Assembly: GCF_001015055.1 (NCBI RefSeq)
Contig: NZ_BBWZ01000036.1
Coordinates: 1 to 52,735, forward strand
DNA from: Aneurinibacillus tyrosinisolvens
GTDB taxonomy: Bacteria; Bacillota; Bacilli; Aneurinibacillales; Aneurinibacillaceae
Direction: 5' to 3'
DNA length: 52,735 nt
Position numbers and translations under genes: made by a program. Below are positions 8,555-17,599 of this stretch, one piece after another. Positions within the stretch are counted from its first letter, which is position 1; each line of letters opens with the position of its first letter. The notes below the pieces were generated by a model, which was given only the letters and a program-made list of their open reading frames with translations, ran no database searches and was not told where the DNA came from.

Positions 8555-9133
8555 TTAGAAATGCAAAGCTCCTCCAACTGCATTTATAAACCCCATATCA
8601 ACCGATTTTATTTTCCAGCCCTCTTCTGTTTTCACTAATTTGATTTCACTATTGTAAGTTGATTTAGGTGTACTGGGGTCTTTTATTGCTCCTTCGATAG
8701 CTTGCAGGCCTTTTTTCTCCATTTGTAAATCAGTTTTTCCGGATAAAACCCCCGATACGGCTTCTTTTACCACAGAACCAGCCATTTTTGATGTGCTGGG
8801 AACTGTTACTTTAACAGGAACGGCAGCTTTATCTCCATTAATGTCAGGAGAACCTATCTCATAATTTAAATGCTCCAGGTATAGAGTCGCTATCTTATTA
8901 CCTTCTGGATTAGTCGTTAGTTCCTCTAATCCTTTTTTATCCGCTTGTTTTTGAAGCAGAGAAGAAGCTTGATTAATGTTGCCTTTTTGTAAATCATCAA
9001 AAAATGTTTTTACAACCGAATCGGGAGAGGGTCCGTCATTTGTGTCGGTGTTTGTTGTATTTGAACATCCAGCAAAAACAAGGAGTGTTCCTAATAAGGA
9101 AAGTATAAGCATCCATCGTTTCTGTACAAGCAT
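8555..9133 (-). CDS. Lipoprotein, NTF2-like (DUF4878-type) candidate
   Basis: A 192-residue secreted lipoprotein. A signal peptide ends in the lipobox VFAGC, followed by a Thr/Asn-rich linker. The rest (VVKTFFDDLQKGNINQASSLL ... VKTEEGWKIKSVDMG) has the layout of DUF4878/NTF2-like lipoproteins. The substrate and role are unknown. It is anchored to the outer face of the membrane. It is AT-richer than neighbouring genes. Confidence 0.75.
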   Translation of the reverse strand: MLVQKRWMLILSLLGTLLVFAGCSNTTNTDTNDGPSPDSVVKTFFDDLQKGNINQASSLLQKQADKKGLEELTTNPEGNKIATLYLEHLNYEIGSPDINGDKAAVPVKVTVPSTSKMAGSVVKEAVSGVLSGKTDLQMEKKGLQAIEGAIKDPSTPKSTYNSEIKLVKTEEGWKIKSVDMGFINAVGGALHF

Positions 9134-9223
9134 ATTTTATGGCCTCCTGAAATTTTCTATAGTCAACTTTAACATATTATTCTTACAAAAATCTTAAGTA
9201 TATAATTAGTGGTCTTTACAACA

Positions 9224-9260
9224 TAAAAAAAGGTACACCACTGTATTGTGGTATACCTTA
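9224..9260 (-). terminator. Terminator of the second lipoprotein gene
   Basis: Minus-strand hairpin AAGGTATACCAC / GTGGTGTACCTT followed by seven T, just after the 9268 stop. Confidence 0.85.
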
Positions 9261-9267
9261 CATCCAT

Positions 9268-9792
9268 TCAGTCATTTTCAACTTCGAAGAATTCGATTTT
9301 CCCTGCCTTGTCCGCCCTTATCGTGACAATTACAGGATAGAGCTTGTCAGGCGTTGAAGTGAAAACCTGGCCGGAAAGACGGTACATGGTTTTACCGTTA
9401 TCAAGCTGGTTTTTCGATTCTAACTTTAAAGAGGAGAGGGAAGGGAGCGCATTTTTTTCCACTTTAGTATCTTTTCTTAGTATACTGGCGAGGAGCTCTT
9501 TGTTATTATCGCCGTTTTCCTTTATTAGAGAAGCAATGTTCTTTGATAAAATGTTAACCGCAAATTCAGCAACGGCTTTATCGAGGGAAGAAGCCGCTGG
9601 ATTTTCGTTTACGCTTTGCCAGTAAGCAAGTGCCTTTTCTTTCTGCCCGGTTTGTTCTTTTATCCACGAGGTGGCTGCTGCTGTTCGTCCGGCAGTGGTT
9701 TGTCCGGATTCTGAAATAAGCGATGAACAGCCTGTTCCGCCAAAAATGAGGGTCGCTCCGAGAAGGATGGCTGCATATCGGTGTTTCTTCAT
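9268..9792 (-). CDS. Putative lipoprotein of unknown function
   Basis: About 174 residues when started at ATG 9792 (MKKHRYAAILLG), which gives a clean signal peptide and a lipobox FGGTGC. A longer in-frame start at 9906 would put 38 polar residues before the signal peptide and is unlikely. The body is mostly alpha-helical and ends in a beta-rich segment (IVTIRADKAGKIEFFEVEND). The methyltransferase gene ends about 110 nt upstream on the same strand. I do not recognise the family. Confidence 0.7.
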   Translation of the reverse strand: MKKHRYAAILLGATLIFGGTGCSSLISESGQTTAGRTAAATSWIKEQTGQKEKALAYWQSVNENPAASSLDKAVAEFAVNILSKNIASLIKENGDNNKELLASILRKDTKVEKNALPSLSSLKLESKNQLDNGKTMYRLSGQVFTSTPDKLYPVIVTIRADKAGKIEFFEVEND

Positions 9793-9902
9793 TCCTGCAT
9801 GTTCCTTTCCGTATATAAAGTTGAGGAGAATGTTCATCTCACGCACGTTCTTTATACATTTAAACGATCCATTCGTCCATTTGTTGCGCTGGGAGCAGGA
9901 AG

Positions 9903-10589
9903 TCATGCAGCCGGACGGGCATAAAACACCCAGAGAAAGCTGAGTGCCTGGCGGAGTTCAATCGAGAGCTGCGCTGTCATGTCGTCTGTAACCCCGCGCT
10001 TATAAACACCCTCCTGGTGGATAATACAGTACCCATTCTCTTCGAGCAGACGGCCGCATTCCCACGGCATCAGTGTATTGCACACAACCTCATCCCCGTA
10101 CAAGCGCCGATAGCTGTGCTGGCGCGGCGCCGCAGTGGGGCCCAGAATACCGAGGGCAAGCATACCATCCGGCATTAAAATTCCCTTGAACTGATGCAAA
10201 ATTTGCAGGGGTGACTGTACCCATTCAATTACATTGATGGCCATAATGGCCTGAAAGCTGCTTTCTTCAAAGGGGAGATTCATAAGGTCTGCTTTTGTAA
10301 ATGACAAAGCTAAATCGTCCTTCATTCTTTCCTTCGCCCGTTCGACCATTTGTTCTGCAATATCCACACCGACAACTTCGTAGCCCTTCTCCGCGAGCAG
10401 CAGGCTTCCATATCCGTCCCCGCAGCCCGCATCAAGAACCGGTCCTTTTTGCGGATTAAGAAACGGGGTAAAGACGGGAAGAATCGCTTTTCTGCTTCCT
10501 GTATCCCACATTTCCTGGCTGTTGGCCTGCCAGTTATCAGATATCCTGTTCCAATGTTTTTCGCATGCTGTATGCCAGTCAAATTTCAT
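9903..10589 (-). CDS. Class I SAM-dependent methyltransferase
   Basis: A 228-residue soluble protein with the SAM-binding motif VLDAGCGDGYGS and the acidic VVGVDIAEQM strand, then FTKADLMNLPFEESSFQAIMAINVIEW (motifs II/III). The N-terminus is WHTACEKHWNRISDNW. The overall pattern is a UbiE/COQ5-like small-molecule methyltransferase. The acceptor substrate cannot be predicted. Confidence 0.85.
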   Translation of the reverse strand: MKFDWHTACEKHWNRISDNWQANSQEMWDTGSRKAILPVFTPFLNPQKGPVLDAGCGDGYGSLLLAEKGYEVVGVDIAEQMVERAKERMKDDLALSFTKADLMNLPFEESSFQAIMAINVIEWVQSPLQILHQFKGILMPDGMLALGILGPTAAPRQHSYRRLYGDEVVCNTLMPWECGRLLEENGYCIIHQEGVYKRGVTDDMTAQLSIELRQALSFLWVFYARPAA

Positions 10590-10790
10590 AGGAACCCCCC
10601 AGCTTTTCTTTTTATCTTATCAGAAAAGTCTGCTGAAGGATCGGAAGGATTTTTCTGTCTTTTTCCTGGATATGATAAAAACAGTTATAGTTAAAAAAAC
10701 CTTCCTAGGCATAAATAAATCGGGTAAAGTTAAACGTATAGAATAAAATAGCGTAAAAAAAGTACGAAACAATAGTGCGAGGCGAGAATA

Positions 10791-11591
10791 TTGCAGAATA
10801 CAAACAAAAAAGAATGGGGCAAGCTGGCCAGGCACTGCGCGAAGGAAGCGGGAAAGCTGATTACGCGCATGCTTGAACAACCGCTCGAGGTTATGTGCAA
10901 GACATCGGCGTCTGATCTCGTTACGTCGGTGGACAGAGCCGTTGAAAAATTAGTCATGGATACAATTCTTGAGGCGTACCCTGACCATGGAATTCTCGGA
11001 GAAGAAGGATTATTTGCGGAGGATATTTCCCGGTTTGATACCGTCTGGGTTGTCGATCCAATCGACGGCACAACAAATTTTGTTCACCAGCAGCAGAATT
11101 ACTGTATATCCATTGCGGTTTGCCATCAGGGTAGGTGTGAAGCGGCTGTCGTATACGATCCGACGAGAGAGGAGCTGTTCTACGCGGAGAGAGAAGCCGG
11201 AGCTTTTCTTAATGACGTTCCCCTTGCAGCACACCGGACAATGACAATGGAGCAGGCCTTGCTTTCAAGCAGCATTTTCTGGAACAGCAGAGCGATGGAG
11301 AGCGGATTATCGGAGAAGGTCCAGCAGCTTGCGCGGGCGTCGAGAGGAATGAGAGTGTACGGGGTGGCGGCACTTGAACTCGCGTACGTGGCTGCCGGCC
11401 GGCTTGACGCCTACATCAGCATGTCATTAAATCCGTGGGATTATGCGGGCGGGAAATTGCTCATAGAAGAATCGGGGGCACGGGTTACGCGCCTGAACGG
11501 TGAGCCCATTCCGTTTGGTGAAAAAAGCAGCATTCTCGCTGCTAATCCCGCAATTTATGATTCTTTGCTTGATTTTTTGAAGCCGGATTGA
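10791..11591 (+). CDS. Inositol monophosphatase family protein
   Basis: A 266-residue Mg2+-dependent sugar-phosphate phosphatase. The metal-binding residues are GEEG (70-73), DPIDGTT (89-95) and the C-terminal WDYAGG motif. It acts on inositol-1-phosphate or related substrates. The inferred start is TTG with a weak GCGAGGCGAG upstream site. Its stop is only about 20 nt before the preQ1-like leader, so it is a separate unit from the que genes. Confidence 0.9.
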   Translation: MQNTNKKEWGKLARHCAKEAGKLITRMLEQPLEVMCKTSASDLVTSVDRAVEKLVMDTILEAYPDHGILGEEGLFAEDISRFDTVWVVDPIDGTTNFVHQQQNYCISIAVCHQGRCEAAVVYDPTREELFYAEREAGAFLNDVPLAAHRTMTMEQALLSSSIFWNSRAMESGLSEKVQQLARASRGMRVYGVAALELAYVAAGRLDAYISMSLNPWDYAGGKLLIEESGARVTRLNGEPIPFGEKSSILAANPAIYDSLLDFLKPD

Positions 11592-11609
11592 GTATAATCA
11601 AAACGTTAG

Positions 11610-11689
11610 ACGTTGTTATGTGGGAAAACCAACGTAAAAAATACCACCGGAGTATTGAACCTAGATCCCCTGGTGAAGGGGATTTTTTT
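11610..11689 (+). promoter_or_regulatory. Candidate preQ1-I-type riboswitch and terminator before queD
   Basis: An H-type pseudoknot can be drawn. P1 is ACGTTG (11610-11615) / CAACGT (11630-11635). Loop GTGG (11620-11623) pairs with CCAC (11644-11647) after an A-rich linker. This is the architecture of preQ1-I aptamers. It is followed by terminator ATCCCC / GGGGAT plus seven T (11665-11689). CACC at 11645-11648 could alternatively pair with GGTG in the terminator loop, giving a switch. The canonical preQ1-I loop sequence is not conserved, so this is a structural inference strengthened by the queDECF genes downstream. Confidence 0.6.
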
Positions 11690-11734
11690 ATTTTCCGGAA
11701 TGGTATTCACCATGCATACGACAGGAGTGAAACA

Positions 11735-12214
11735 ATGTCCGGATTTGAAATTCCACAGAGAGTACAGCGGCTTCATGAAGACATTCAGCCGCGGGAGCTG
11801 CGCTATCATAAGCGGCGGGTTGCTGTGACAAAGGAGTTCACCTTCGACTCCGCCCACCACTTGCATCTATATGAAGGGAAGTGTAAAAGCCTGCATGGCC
11901 ATACATACAGGCTTGTTGTCACCGTAAGCGGTTTTGTAAATGAAATCGGGATTTGTGTTGATTTCTCCGCCATTAAGGAGATTTATGAGGAGGCGATCAA
12001 GTCTCGTCTCGACCACAGGTATTTGAACGAAGCGCTGCCGCCGATGAATACGACCGCCGAAAATATGATCGTCTGGATATGGGAAGAATTAGATAAGAAA
12101 CTTGAAGAATATAAGCTTACATCGCAAGGAGCCCGCCTGGAGGAACTTGTTCTATATGAAACACCGACGAGCTATGCTACGTTGAAGAGAGAATGGATGG
12201 AAGAGAATGATTGA
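11735..12214 (+). CDS. queD: 6-carboxytetrahydropterin synthase QueD
   Basis: 159 residues from ATG 11735, chosen for its ACAGGAGTG site. An upstream in-frame start would run through the leader terminator. It converts 7,8-dihydroneopterin triphosphate to 6-carboxytetrahydropterin in preQ0/queuosine synthesis. The zinc-binding histidines are in SAHHLH and KSLHGHTY, with Cys50 between them. It carries about 25 N-terminal residues before the core fold, longer than E. coli QueD. The 3' end overlaps queE by 8 nt. Confidence 0.93.
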   Translation: MSGFEIPQRVQRLHEDIQPRELRYHKRRVAVTKEFTFDSAHHLHLYEGKCKSLHGHTYRLVVTVSGFVNEIGICVDFSAIKEIYEEAIKSRLDHRYLNEALPPMNTTAENMIVWIWEELDKKLEEYKLTSQGARLEELVLYETPTSYATLKREWMEEND

Positions 12215-12929
12215 TACAGCAAGCTTTACGGCTGATTTGCGCCTGCCGATGGTCGAGATTTTTGAAACCGTGGAAGGCGAAGGAAAGATGGCCGGTTATC
12301 CTGCTACATTTGTCCGGGTATTTAACTGCAATCTCCGGTGTACGTGGTGTGATACGAAATACAGCTATGCACCTGAAAAGCCGGCTTTTACAGAGAGTAT
12401 TTCCTGCATCCTGGATAAAGTGCAGGAATACGGCAACGGTGTCATCTGCTTAACAGGAGGGGAACCCCTCATGCACGGCGACAGGTCGCTTGCACTTGTC
12501 TACTACCTTGCACAACTCGAAAATGTGTGGGACATTCATATCGAAACGAACGGGGCTGTTGATCTGCGTCCCTTCCTTTCACTGTGCGAGCAGGATGGGC
12601 AGGTCAATCAGAAGGTTCGTTTTGTCATGGATTACAAGCTGCCAGGCAGCGGCGAAACTGACAAAATGCACCTTCCGAATCTGCAGATGCTCAGAGAGCA
12701 GGACGAGTTGAAATTCGTTGTGCGGGATACGGAAGATTTCCTGTTTGCACTCGGGACACTTGAGAAGCATCCAACAAAAGCAGCCGTATTGTTCAGCCCA
12801 GTCTGGGAAACGATGCCGCCGGCGAAGCTTGTTGCGCTTCTACTGCACCATCGCCCGCAACAGGGAAAAGCAAGGCTGAACATGCAGATTCATAAGGTCA
12901 TTTGGGACCCGGAGATGCGCGGCGTATGA
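12207..12929 (+). CDS. queE: 7-carboxy-7-deazaguanine synthase QueE
   Basis: A 240-residue radical-SAM enzyme that rearranges carboxytetrahydropterin to the deazaguanine ring. The iron-sulfur cysteines are CNLRCTWC (CX3CX2C), and CLTGGEPLM is the SAM-binding GGE motif. EIFETVEGEGKMAG near the N-terminus is characteristic of QueE. The start overlaps queD, consistent with coupled translation. Confidence 0.95.
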   Translation: MIDTASFTADLRLPMVEIFETVEGEGKMAGYPATFVRVFNCNLRCTWCDTKYSYAPEKPAFTESISCILDKVQEYGNGVICLTGGEPLMHGDRSLALVYYLAQLENVWDIHIETNGAVDLRPFLSLCEQDGQVNQKVRFVMDYKLPGSGETDKMHLPNLQMLREQDELKFVVRDTEDFLFALGTLEKHPTKAAVLFSPVWETMPPAKLVALLLHHRPQQGKARLNMQIHKVIWDPEMRGV

Positions 12930-12942
12930 GGAGGCAAAGACA

Positions 12943-13632
12943 ATGAAGAAAAAAGCAGTGGTTGTTCTTAGCGGCGGCCTGGATAGCACCACCTGTATGG
13001 GAATTGCGAAAGAGGCCGGGTATGAAGCATACCCGCTTACTTTTTATTATGGACAGCGGCACAACAAGGAAGTAGAGCAGGCAAAAAAAATTGCCGCTTA
13101 TTATAAAGTTCCTGAGCACCGGATTGTTCATCTTGATTTCTTAAAGGAAATTGGCGGCAGCGCATTAACGGACGAGTCAATAGAGGTACCTGTACAGAAT
13201 CACGCGGAGGGTGGGGATGAAATTCCCTCCACGTATGTACCGGCCCGCAATCTTATTTTTCTCTCACTTGCAAGCGCATATGCAGAAGTTATCGGGGCAG
13301 AAGTAATTTATATCGGGGTCAGTGCTGTGGATTACAGCGGGTATCCCGATTGCCGGCCCGCGTTCATTGAGTCAATGAGTGAGACGGTACAGCTTGCTAC
13401 GAAAGCCGGTGTAAAAGGGGCAGGCCTTCGCATTGAGGCTCCGCTTCAGCACCTGTCTAAGAAAGAAACAATTGAATACGGCCTCCGGCTCGGAGTGCCC
13501 TATGAATTGAGCACATCCTGCTACCAGGGCGGGGAAGAAGCCTGTGGAGTATGCGATAGCTGCCGGTTACGCCTGAAAGGGTTTGAAGATGCCGGGGCCG
13601 TCGATCCGATTGCGTATGTAAATCAATCATAA
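12943..13632 (+). CDS. queC: 7-cyano-7-deazaguanine synthase QueC
   Basis: A 229-residue ATP pyrophosphatase-type enzyme that makes preQ0 from carboxydeazaguanine. The PP-loop LSGGLDSTT is at residues 9-17. The zinc site is CYQGGEEACGVCDSC near the C-terminus. The RBS GAGGAGG lies in the 13-nt gap after queE. Confidence 0.97.
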   Translation: MKKKAVVVLSGGLDSTTCMGIAKEAGYEAYPLTFYYGQRHNKEVEQAKKIAAYYKVPEHRIVHLDFLKEIGGSALTDESIEVPVQNHAEGGDEIPSTYVPARNLIFLSLASAYAEVIGAEVIYIGVSAVDYSGYPDCRPAFIESMSETVQLATKAGVKGAGLRIEAPLQHLSKKETIEYGLRLGVPYELSTSCYQGGEEACGVCDSCRLRLKGFEDAGAVDPIAYVNQS

Positions 13633-13653
13633 AATCAAAGGGGAATGAAAAAA

Positions 13654-14082
13654 ATGAGCCATGCTGAACACGATTATGAAAAATACACAAAGATTCGGTT
13701 TGATACACAGGACATGTCTGCTATTATGGAACATATTCTTGATACCATCCCATATGAATATGCCGGGAAGAAGACAGAGGTAGTAATTCCCACAACTGAA
13801 TTTACATCGGTTTGTCCATGGTCCGGACTGCCTGATTTTGCCGATATCAAAATTACATTAATTCCGAATGAGAAACTAATTGAGATGAAATCGCTCAAGT
13901 TCTATCTGACTTCATACCGCAATGTCGGGATTTACCAGGAGCATGCGACAAATAAAATTCTGGAAGACCTTGTGAAAGTGGCCGATCCCTTATATATGAA
14001 GGTGGAGGCGTTGTGGAATGCACGTGGTGGACTTGGAACCGAAGTTGTTGTAGAATATCGTAAGGAAGGGTATGAAGGGTAG
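13654..14082 (+). CDS. queF: NADPH-dependent preQ0 reductase QueF
   Basis: About 142 residues of the short (YkvM-type) QueF, which reduces the preQ0 nitrile to preQ1. The catalytic Cys is in TEFTSVCPWSGLPDF, and the QueF segment LIEMKSLKFYLTSYRNVGIYQEH follows. ATG 13654 is preferred because the AAGGGG site is properly spaced for it. ATG 13645 would be only about one base from that site. Last enzyme of the que cluster. Confidence 0.95.
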   Translation: MSHAEHDYEKYTKIRFDTQDMSAIMEHILDTIPYEYAGKKTEVVIPTTEFTSVCPWSGLPDFADIKITLIPNEKLIEMKSLKFYLTSYRNVGIYQEHATNKILEDLVKVADPLYMKVEALWNARGGLGTEVVVEYRKEGYEG

Positions 14083-14092
14083 CTGCTGACTG

Positions 14093-14299
14093 ATGGACGA
14101 AATCAGAACTGTTTCAGATGTGCAAGCACTGTTGCGACGCTTCGGTATTGTTATTTACATGGGAGACAGATTAAGCGACTATGAGATGTGGGAAGACGAA
14201 CTGCGTGAATTGTACCAGGAGAAACTCATAGAACTGGGAGAATTCAGTGCAGCTATGAACGTATTGAAACAGGCGAGGAATGCCTACCTTGATATATGA
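14093..14299 (+). CDS. yqgQ: YqgQ-family small protein (DUF910)
   Basis: A 68-residue helical protein with VSDVQALLRRFGIVIYMGDRL and EDELRELYQEKLIE, the pattern of Bacillus YqgQ. YqgQ is a small three-helix protein suspected to bind nucleic acid, but its role is unproven. It lies 10 nt after queF and is followed by a terminator, so it is probably the last gene of the que transcript. Confidence 0.8.
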   Translation: MDEIRTVSDVQALLRRFGIVIYMGDRLSDYEMWEDELRELYQEKLIELGEFSAAMNVLKQARNAYLDI

Positions 14300-14305
14300 T
14301 AGACG

Positions 14306-14331
14306 AAGAGCCTGCAGGAAGGCTCTTTTTT
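14306..14331 (+). terminator. Terminator of the que operon
   Basis: AAGAGCC / GGCTCTT hairpin with loop TGCAGGAA and a T-run, just after yqgQ. Confidence 0.85.
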
Positions 14332-14465
14332 CATTTTAATAAGCCATTGGAATGAATGGGTAATAATCGGGGTAGGTGTAAAGTACCTGTAACTTTTTTA
14401 ATTTCGTATTAGTATTATTATTGTGTAATGATCCTTCTGCACATTTTAGGGGGTTAGACGGTAAA

Positions 14466-17084
14466 ATGGACAACAATATGTCAAGAAAAACCGCGAATCA
14501 GAAAAAGGGGAGGCGCAAGAGAGGGCCCTGGAAGCTTATCCTTCTGCTGTCAGCTCTTTTCTTTTTGCTGACAATTGGTGGGTGTTCCGCTCTCTATATG
14601 GCGGGGAACCAGCTTATCGATGAAAATAAACTCCACGCTAAGCAGTCATCCACTGTATATGATATCAAAGGGAATGAAATTGCGAAGCTTTCCTCAGAGG
14701 ATCGCCAGAACGTGACGATTGATAAAATACCGAAGCAGGTAGTTGAGGCTTTTGTCGCAACAGAGGATAATCGTTTCTACGAACACAACGGTGTCGATCC
14801 CATCTCCATCGGCCGTGCCATTGTAAAAGACATCGTTACCCGCAGCAAGGCGGAAGGCGCCAGTACAATTACCCAGCAGCTAGCCCGTAATATCTTCCTG
14901 TCGAATGACAAGACATTTATGAGAAAAACAAAAGAAGTGATGATTGCCCTCAATCTGGAACGGAAATTTTCCAAAGATCAGATTATGGAGATGTATTTAA
15001 ACAACTTCTACGCAGGGCATGGGGTTTTTGGTGTTCAGGCAGCTTCCAAATACTACTTCGGCAAACCGGTCGATCAGCTTTCCCTTTCGGAAGGAGCTGT
15101 TCTTGCCGCGCTTCCGAAGGCGCCGAACACGTATTCCCCGATAAATAATCCTGATAAGTCGCTGGAAAGAAGAAACCTTGTCCTGTCTCTTATGAATAAG
15201 AACGGCTATATTTCTCAGCAACAGGTGGAACAAGCAACAAAGGATAAAATCAAACTTGCTGATCGTAGCGGTAAAGATAAGAAAAGCAACAAAGCGGCAT
15301 ACCAGGCTTACGTTGATTATGTTGCCCAGGAAGCGGAAAATGAACTCGGCATTAAAGGCGACGAATTATATCTTGGCGGGTATAAGATCTATACGTACCT
15401 GGATCAGGATGCCCAAAATGCAATGTTCAAAAAATACCAAAATGACGGTAATTTCCCAAAAAACGCATCCGATAACAAAAAAGTTGAGTCCGCCATGGTT
15501 ATCATGGAAGCAAAAACAGGCGGGATTAGCGCCATGGTGGGCGGCAGGGACTATGTGAAAGGAAACTTGAACCTTGCCAAAGGGCGCCGCCAGCCCGGTT
15601 CAACCATTAAACCATTAGTCGATTATACACCAGCACTGGAGCAGGGCTGGACACCGGATACACCCGTAAAAGATGAAAGGACATCATACGGGAAATGGAC
15701 GCCTAAAAACTTCAGCGGTGAAGGTTATTTGGGAAGCACGACGATGAGGCGTGCTCTCATCGACTCAAGAAATGCCGCCGCAGTCTGGACGCTGAACCAG
15801 GTCGGTCTTAAAACAGGCGTTAGCTATTTGCAGAAATTCGGCATCCCGTTAACCGATGCCGACCGTTCACACCTTGCGATCGCTCTGGGCGGTATGGAAT
15901 ATGGGGTGACACCCATTCAGATGGCGCAGGCGTATTCCTCCTTTGCCAACGAAGGACAAATGAATCAGGCACATGCGATTAAGAACATCACAACAGCAGA
16001 CGGCAGCGTCGTTGTAGAAGAAAAACCAAACCCAGCCCAGGTTGTCAGCCCGCAGACAGCGTATTATATGACAGATATGCTCCAGGGTGTTGTAAGTGAA
16101 GGGACCGGGAGAGCGGCACAGTTTGGGCGTCCGGTTGCCGGGAAAACAGGGACCCACCAGTACGATCCGGTTCCAGGTTCAAACAAAGATGTGTGGTTTG
16201 TAGGCTATACACCGGACTATGTTGGAGCAGTCTGGATGGGCTTTGACAAAACAGATAAACAGCACAACATCAAGTCAACGGGGGGCGCTTACCCTGCCAG
16301 AATGTTTGCCGCTGTTATGTCTGAGGCGCTGCGAAATAAAGAAGTGAAAGACTTTAGCGTGCCACGGGGAATACAGCGGCCCCAGCCTCCCGCTGCTTCT
16401 CTTCCAGGGATAAGCGACTTATCCGCTACAGTAGACCAAAGTGGATCTAAAGTGCAGATCAACTGGTCGGGGAACGGGGATAATCGGGTGAGTTATCGAT
16501 TGTATCGTTTCCTTGGCTCGCCGCAAAATAAACAGCTTATTACTGACTCAAACGCAACAAGCTTTACGGATAGCTTTGATCCGAACCAGTTGTATTCCTA
16601 TGTGGTTGTTCCTTATAATACGGATACACAGCAAGAAGGAAGTATGTCAAACATTGCTACAACAACGGTTCCGAATGGGCAGACCCAGCAGAATCCAAAC
16701 AATCCGAATCCGAATCCGAATGGACAGAATGGACAGGATCCAAACAATCCGAACCCGAATGGACAGAACGGGCAGGATCCGAACAATCCGAACCTGAATG
16801 GACAGAACGGACAGGATCCAAATAATCCGAATCCGAATGGACAGAACGGACAGGATCCAAACAATTCGAACCCAGGTAATCCGGATTCGAATAACCCGAA
16901 TCCGGCGGATTCGAACGGGCAAAACCCGGCGACAGGCGGAACCGATAATACGGGCGGACAGACGAACGGCAACACAAATCGAAGAAATGGCGGGGCTGCA
17001 AATCCCGGTGCAACACAGGGAACAGGAACTACAAACGGCGGGACAACCGTTCCGTCTGGAAATGGAACTACAGTTAACCCGTAA
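14466..17084 (+). CDS. Class A penicillin-binding protein (PBP1A type)
   Basis: About 872 residues from ATG 14466. A TTG at 14421 and an ATG at 14478 are alternatives, and the start is not well marked. A basic cytoplasmic tail (KKGRRKRG) is followed by one membrane segment. The GT51 glycosyltransferase has catalytic Glu in VATEDNRFYEH and the GASTITQQLARN motif. The transpeptidase has SxxK in GSTIKP, SRN in DSRNAAA and KTG in AGKTGTHQ. A fibronectin-III-like segment (about residues 650-735) leads into a long Asn/Pro/Gly/Gln tail. It polymerises and cross-links peptidoglycan. Confidence 0.95.
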   Translation: MDNNMSRKTANQKKGRRKRGPWKLILLLSALFFLLTIGGCSALYMAGNQLIDENKLHAKQSSTVYDIKGNEIAKLSSEDRQNVTIDKIPKQVVEAFVATEDNRFYEHNGVDPISIGRAIVKDIVTRSKAEGASTITQQLARNIFLSNDKTFMRKTKEVMIALNLERKFSKDQIMEMYLNNFYAGHGVFGVQAASKYYFGKPVDQLSLSEGAVLAALPKAPNTYSPINNPDKSLERRNLVLSLMNKNGYISQQQVEQATKDKIKLADRSGKDKKSNKAAYQAYVDYVAQEAENELGIKGDELYLGGYKIYTYLDQDAQNAMFKKYQNDGNFPKNASDNKKVESAMVIMEAKTGGISAMVGGRDYVKGNLNLAKGRRQPGSTIKPLVDYTPALEQGWTPDTPVKDERTSYGKWTPKNFSGEGYLGSTTMRRALIDSRNAAAVWTLNQVGLKTGVSYLQKFGIPLTDADRSHLAIALGGMEYGVTPIQMAQAYSSFANEGQMNQAHAIKNITTADGSVVVEEKPNPAQVVSPQTAYYMTDMLQGVVSEGTGRAAQFGRPVAGKTGTHQYDPVPGSNKDVWFVGYTPDYVGAVWMGFDKTDKQHNIKSTGGAYPARMFAAVMSEALRNKEVKDFSVPRGIQRPQPPAASLPGISDLSATVDQSGSKVQINWSGNGDNRVSYRLYRFLGSPQNKQLITDSNATSFTDSFDPNQLYSYVVVPYNTDTQQEGSMSNIATTTVPNGQTQQNPNNPNPNPNGQNGQDPNNPNPNGQNGQDPNNPNLNGQNGQDPNNPNPNGQNGQDPNNSNPGNPDSNNPNPADSNGQNPATGGTDNTGGQTNGNTNRRNGGAANPGATQGTGTTNGGTTVPSGNGTTVNP
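16690..16870 (+). repeat. 39-bp tandem repeat encoding the PBP tail
   Basis: About four copies of a 39-bp unit encode 13 residues, DPNNPNPNGQNGQ, with point differences (one copy reads NLNGQ). The tail continues as degenerate Asn/Pro/Gly/Thr-rich sequence to the PBP stop. This is likely to vary in copy number between strains. Confidence 0.9.
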
Positions 17085-17149
17085 GTTTCTCTCGCAAGTC
17101 GGCATAGATTTGTTATAATAGGTAAAAGAGGAGATAAGGAGGGTTTGAA

Positions 17150-17494
17150 ATGACCACCAGTCGAGATATGTCCCGATTTTTTGAAGAACAAATTGTTGCT
17201 GCGAAAAACCATTTTGAGCGCACTGTCGATTGTAAGCATACCGAATTCGATGATTTGTACCCATATATGAACGAGCACCCTCAATTTTTCTGGTATAAAC
17301 GTTATGTTGCCTGGCAGGAACTGCTGACGATTACCCGCCTGGCTAAAGAGCTGGAAATCGAATGGAAGCACCTGTTTACCCAGCTGCAGGCCACTTATGT
17401 AGAGTGTAAAGTTCTTGAAGCACGAGTGCTTGATAACTGGTTTGAGAACGACAAGCAGGAGCTCCAGGAGGAAGAAGTCGGCGCTGACGAATAA
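17150..17494 (+). CDS. Small conserved hypothetical, possibly YpoC-like
   Basis: A 114-residue acidic, helical protein with no membrane segment. The central stretch FFWYKRYVAWQELL and the Glu-rich C-terminus are the only notable features. It follows the PBP gene at 65 nt with a GGAGGG site. In Bacillus subtilis ypoC is near ponA, so YpoC is a positional guess. The sequence similarity is not strong enough for me to assert it. Confidence 0.6.
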   Translation: MTTSRDMSRFFEEQIVAAKNHFERTVDCKHTEFDDLYPYMNEHPQFFWYKRYVAWQELLTITRLAKELEIEWKHLFTQLQATYVECKVLEARVLDNWFENDKQELQEEEVGADE

Positions 17495-17527
17495 GTAGAG
17501 GGCGTTGAAATAATAAATCGAACTGGG

Positions 17528-17557
17528 GAAGAGAGCGGTTGCTCTCTTCTTTTTTTT
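17528..17557 (+). terminator. Terminator after the small hypothetical
   Basis: GAAGAGAGC / GCTCTCTTC hairpin followed by eight T. Confidence 0.88.
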
Positions 17558-17599
17558 GGTATACTTTAAAAAATAGCGCCGGATGAAAAGGAGAGAAAG

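Noticed and set aside
16613..17371. Minus-strand open frame of 252 codons with Phe/Gly/Cys-rich repeats
   Set aside because: It is the antisense of the PBP tandem repeat. The repeat is explained by the sense-strand DPNNPNPNGQNGQ units.
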